From NCBI GenBank assembly GCA_020426065.1, contig JAGQQT010000183.1, positions 1 through 7,688 on the forward strand: a DNA stretch of 7,688 nucleotides, read 5' to 3'. Below are positions 6,984 to 7,688 of this stretch, piece by piece (the stretch's first letter is position 1; each line of letters begins with the position of its first letter). Below the pieces are notes generated by a model that was not told the DNA's origin, made no database searches, and worked only from the letters and a program-made list of their open reading frames with translations. Source of the stretch: Planctomycetaceae bacterium. GTDB lineage: Bacteria > Planctomycetota > Planctomycetia > Planctomycetales > Planctomycetaceae. Both the position numbers and the translations under genes were made by a program.

Positions 6984-7688
6984 TCACTTCCACAAAGGGA
7001 GTGTCTGCAGCCAGTGTCCTGCATGATCTGGCCAGCTGGATATCTGCGAGCCGGGAATCTTCCGCAGCCCGTAGCCATGTCCGCCATTCCCATAAATGTG
7101 CAGTTCGGCCGGAATGTTGTGACGTCTCAATTCAGCATAAAACAGTGCCGCTCCTACCGCTGTGGATTTGTCATCGTGTGTATGGATCAGGCAGGTGGGG
7201 GGGCAGTTTGTCGGAACCTTCAGATCAGAAATCAATGTTTGGGTCTTATCATCTGTAATCCGCCAGGGATAAACCAGGATGGCGAAATCGGGGCGATGAG
7301 CGACGGTATCGATCTGATCGAGCGGCTTGTAGGCGAGTTGATTTTGATCGCAGAGCAAACGGGCTCCCACCTGCCCTCCGGCAGAAAAGGCGACGATTCC
7401 CAATCGATCCGGATCGATCTTCCAAGTCTCGGCCTCAGACCGCAAGCGAGCCAGCAGGCGTTGGGCATCCTGTAACGGTTTGGCCCAGCCCGGAGCGAGA
7501 GGATCATCAGTGGTGCGATAGCGGAGCACGAAGGCTGTCACGCCAATCTGATTAAGCCAGTCTGCCGCCTCGGTCCCTTCCAGGTCAGGAACGACTTTGC
7601 CAAATCCACCACCTGGTAAAATGATGGCCGCCACTCCATTTGGTTTCTCAGGCCGGTGCACCGAAAATGTAGGCTGGGTAATGTTGAT
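6984..7688 (-). CDS. Alpha/beta-hydrolase, BD-FAE / acetylxylan-esterase-like (5'-truncated by window edge)
   Basis: The frame is open from the right edge to the TGA at 6984, giving 234 visible residues. A GTG at 7661 is in frame, but I do not take it as the start: the codons before it (INITQPTFS) continue the strand that precedes the oxyanion loop in this family (compare N-x-x-x-PTLTVY), so the true start lies beyond the window. Numbering from base 7688: oxyanion loop PGGGF at 25-29; nucleophile elbow AFSAGG with Ser102; acid Asp172 or Asp173 in HTHDDKS; His204 in GGHGYGL. The elbow has Ala where most relatives have the first Gly of GxSxG, a change tolerated in some lipases. Relatives hydrolyse acetyl or feruloyl esters on plant polysaccharides; the substrate here is unknown. 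Family length suggests 50-80 missing residues, probably including a signal peptide. Nothing shows an operon with the lipoprotein gene. Confidence 0.92.
   Translation of the reverse strand: MNITQPTFSVHRPEKPNGVAAIILPGGGFGKVVPDLEGTEAADWLNQIGVTAFVLRYRTTDDPLAPGWAKPLQDAQRLLARLRSEAETWKIDPDRLGIVAFSAGGQVGARLLCDQNQLAYKPLDQIDTVAHRPDFAILVYPWRITDDKTQTLISDLKVPTNCPPTCLIHTHDDKSTAVGAALFYAELRRHNIPAELHIYGNGGHGYGLRKIPGSQISSWPDHAGHWLQTLPLWK

Noticed and set aside
6918..7475. Plus-strand open frame (185 codons) starting in the terminator
   Set aside because: It begins inside the terminator hairpin and is antisense to the esterase, whose catalytic motifs are intact.
7659..7661. GTG as the esterase start codon
   Set aside because: The codons upstream remain open and encode conserved family sequence, so the gene continues beyond the window.

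Overview
The window looks like the chromosome of a planctomycete, probably of the Planctomycetaceae (Gimesia/Rubinisphaera/Planctopirus-like; this placement is a guess from moderate GC and gene content). The strongest evidence is a two-gene minus-strand unit pairing a DUF1501 protein with a planctomycete-type cytochrome protein of PSCyt1-DUF1549-LamG-DUF1553 architecture. These paired families are heavily expanded in Planctomycetes. No mobile element, CRISPR array, phage gene or clear defence system is visible.

Layout. (1) Positions 1-3026, minus: the large exported cytochrome/LamG protein. It is open across the whole stretch and lacks only its C-terminal end, beyond base 1. (2) Positions 3073-4506, minus: the DUF1501 protein with a twin-arginine signal, 46 bases upstream of the cytochrome gene and very likely co-transcribed with it. 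(3) Positions 4507-4820: a 314-base divergent spacer with two hairpins that share sequence words and can pair in mutually exclusive ways, just upstream of rpsN. (4) Positions 4821-5090, plus: a stand-alone ribosomal protein S14 gene of the zinc-free type, followed by a strong intrinsic terminator. (5) Positions 5142-6626, minus, convergent with rpsN: a lipoprotein with an HExxH metallopeptidase core and a C-terminal domain resembling the PA-IL/LecA fold. (6) Positions 6627-6817: a spacer with an unexplained 13-bp hairpin and a good sigma-70-type promoter for the next gene. (7) Positions 6818-6891, plus: tRNA-Asp(GTC), followed by a perfect terminator that could act in both directions. (8) Positions 6984-7688, minus: an alpha/beta-hydrolase (BD-FAE/acetylxylan-esterase-like) whose N-terminus lies beyond the window.

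Working together: the cytochrome and DUF1501 proteins are both predicted to be exported and encoded together, so they probably act in one extracytoplasmic process. Their substrate is not known from the sequence. The lipoprotein and esterase also suggest envelope or polymer-degrading functions but show no operon link to that pair. rpsN and tRNA-Asp are separate translation genes, each with its own terminator. The window is mainly ordinary planctomycete chromosome. The items most worth a second look are the rpsN leader, the metallopeptidase-lectin-like lipoprotein and the hairpin at 6677-6710.
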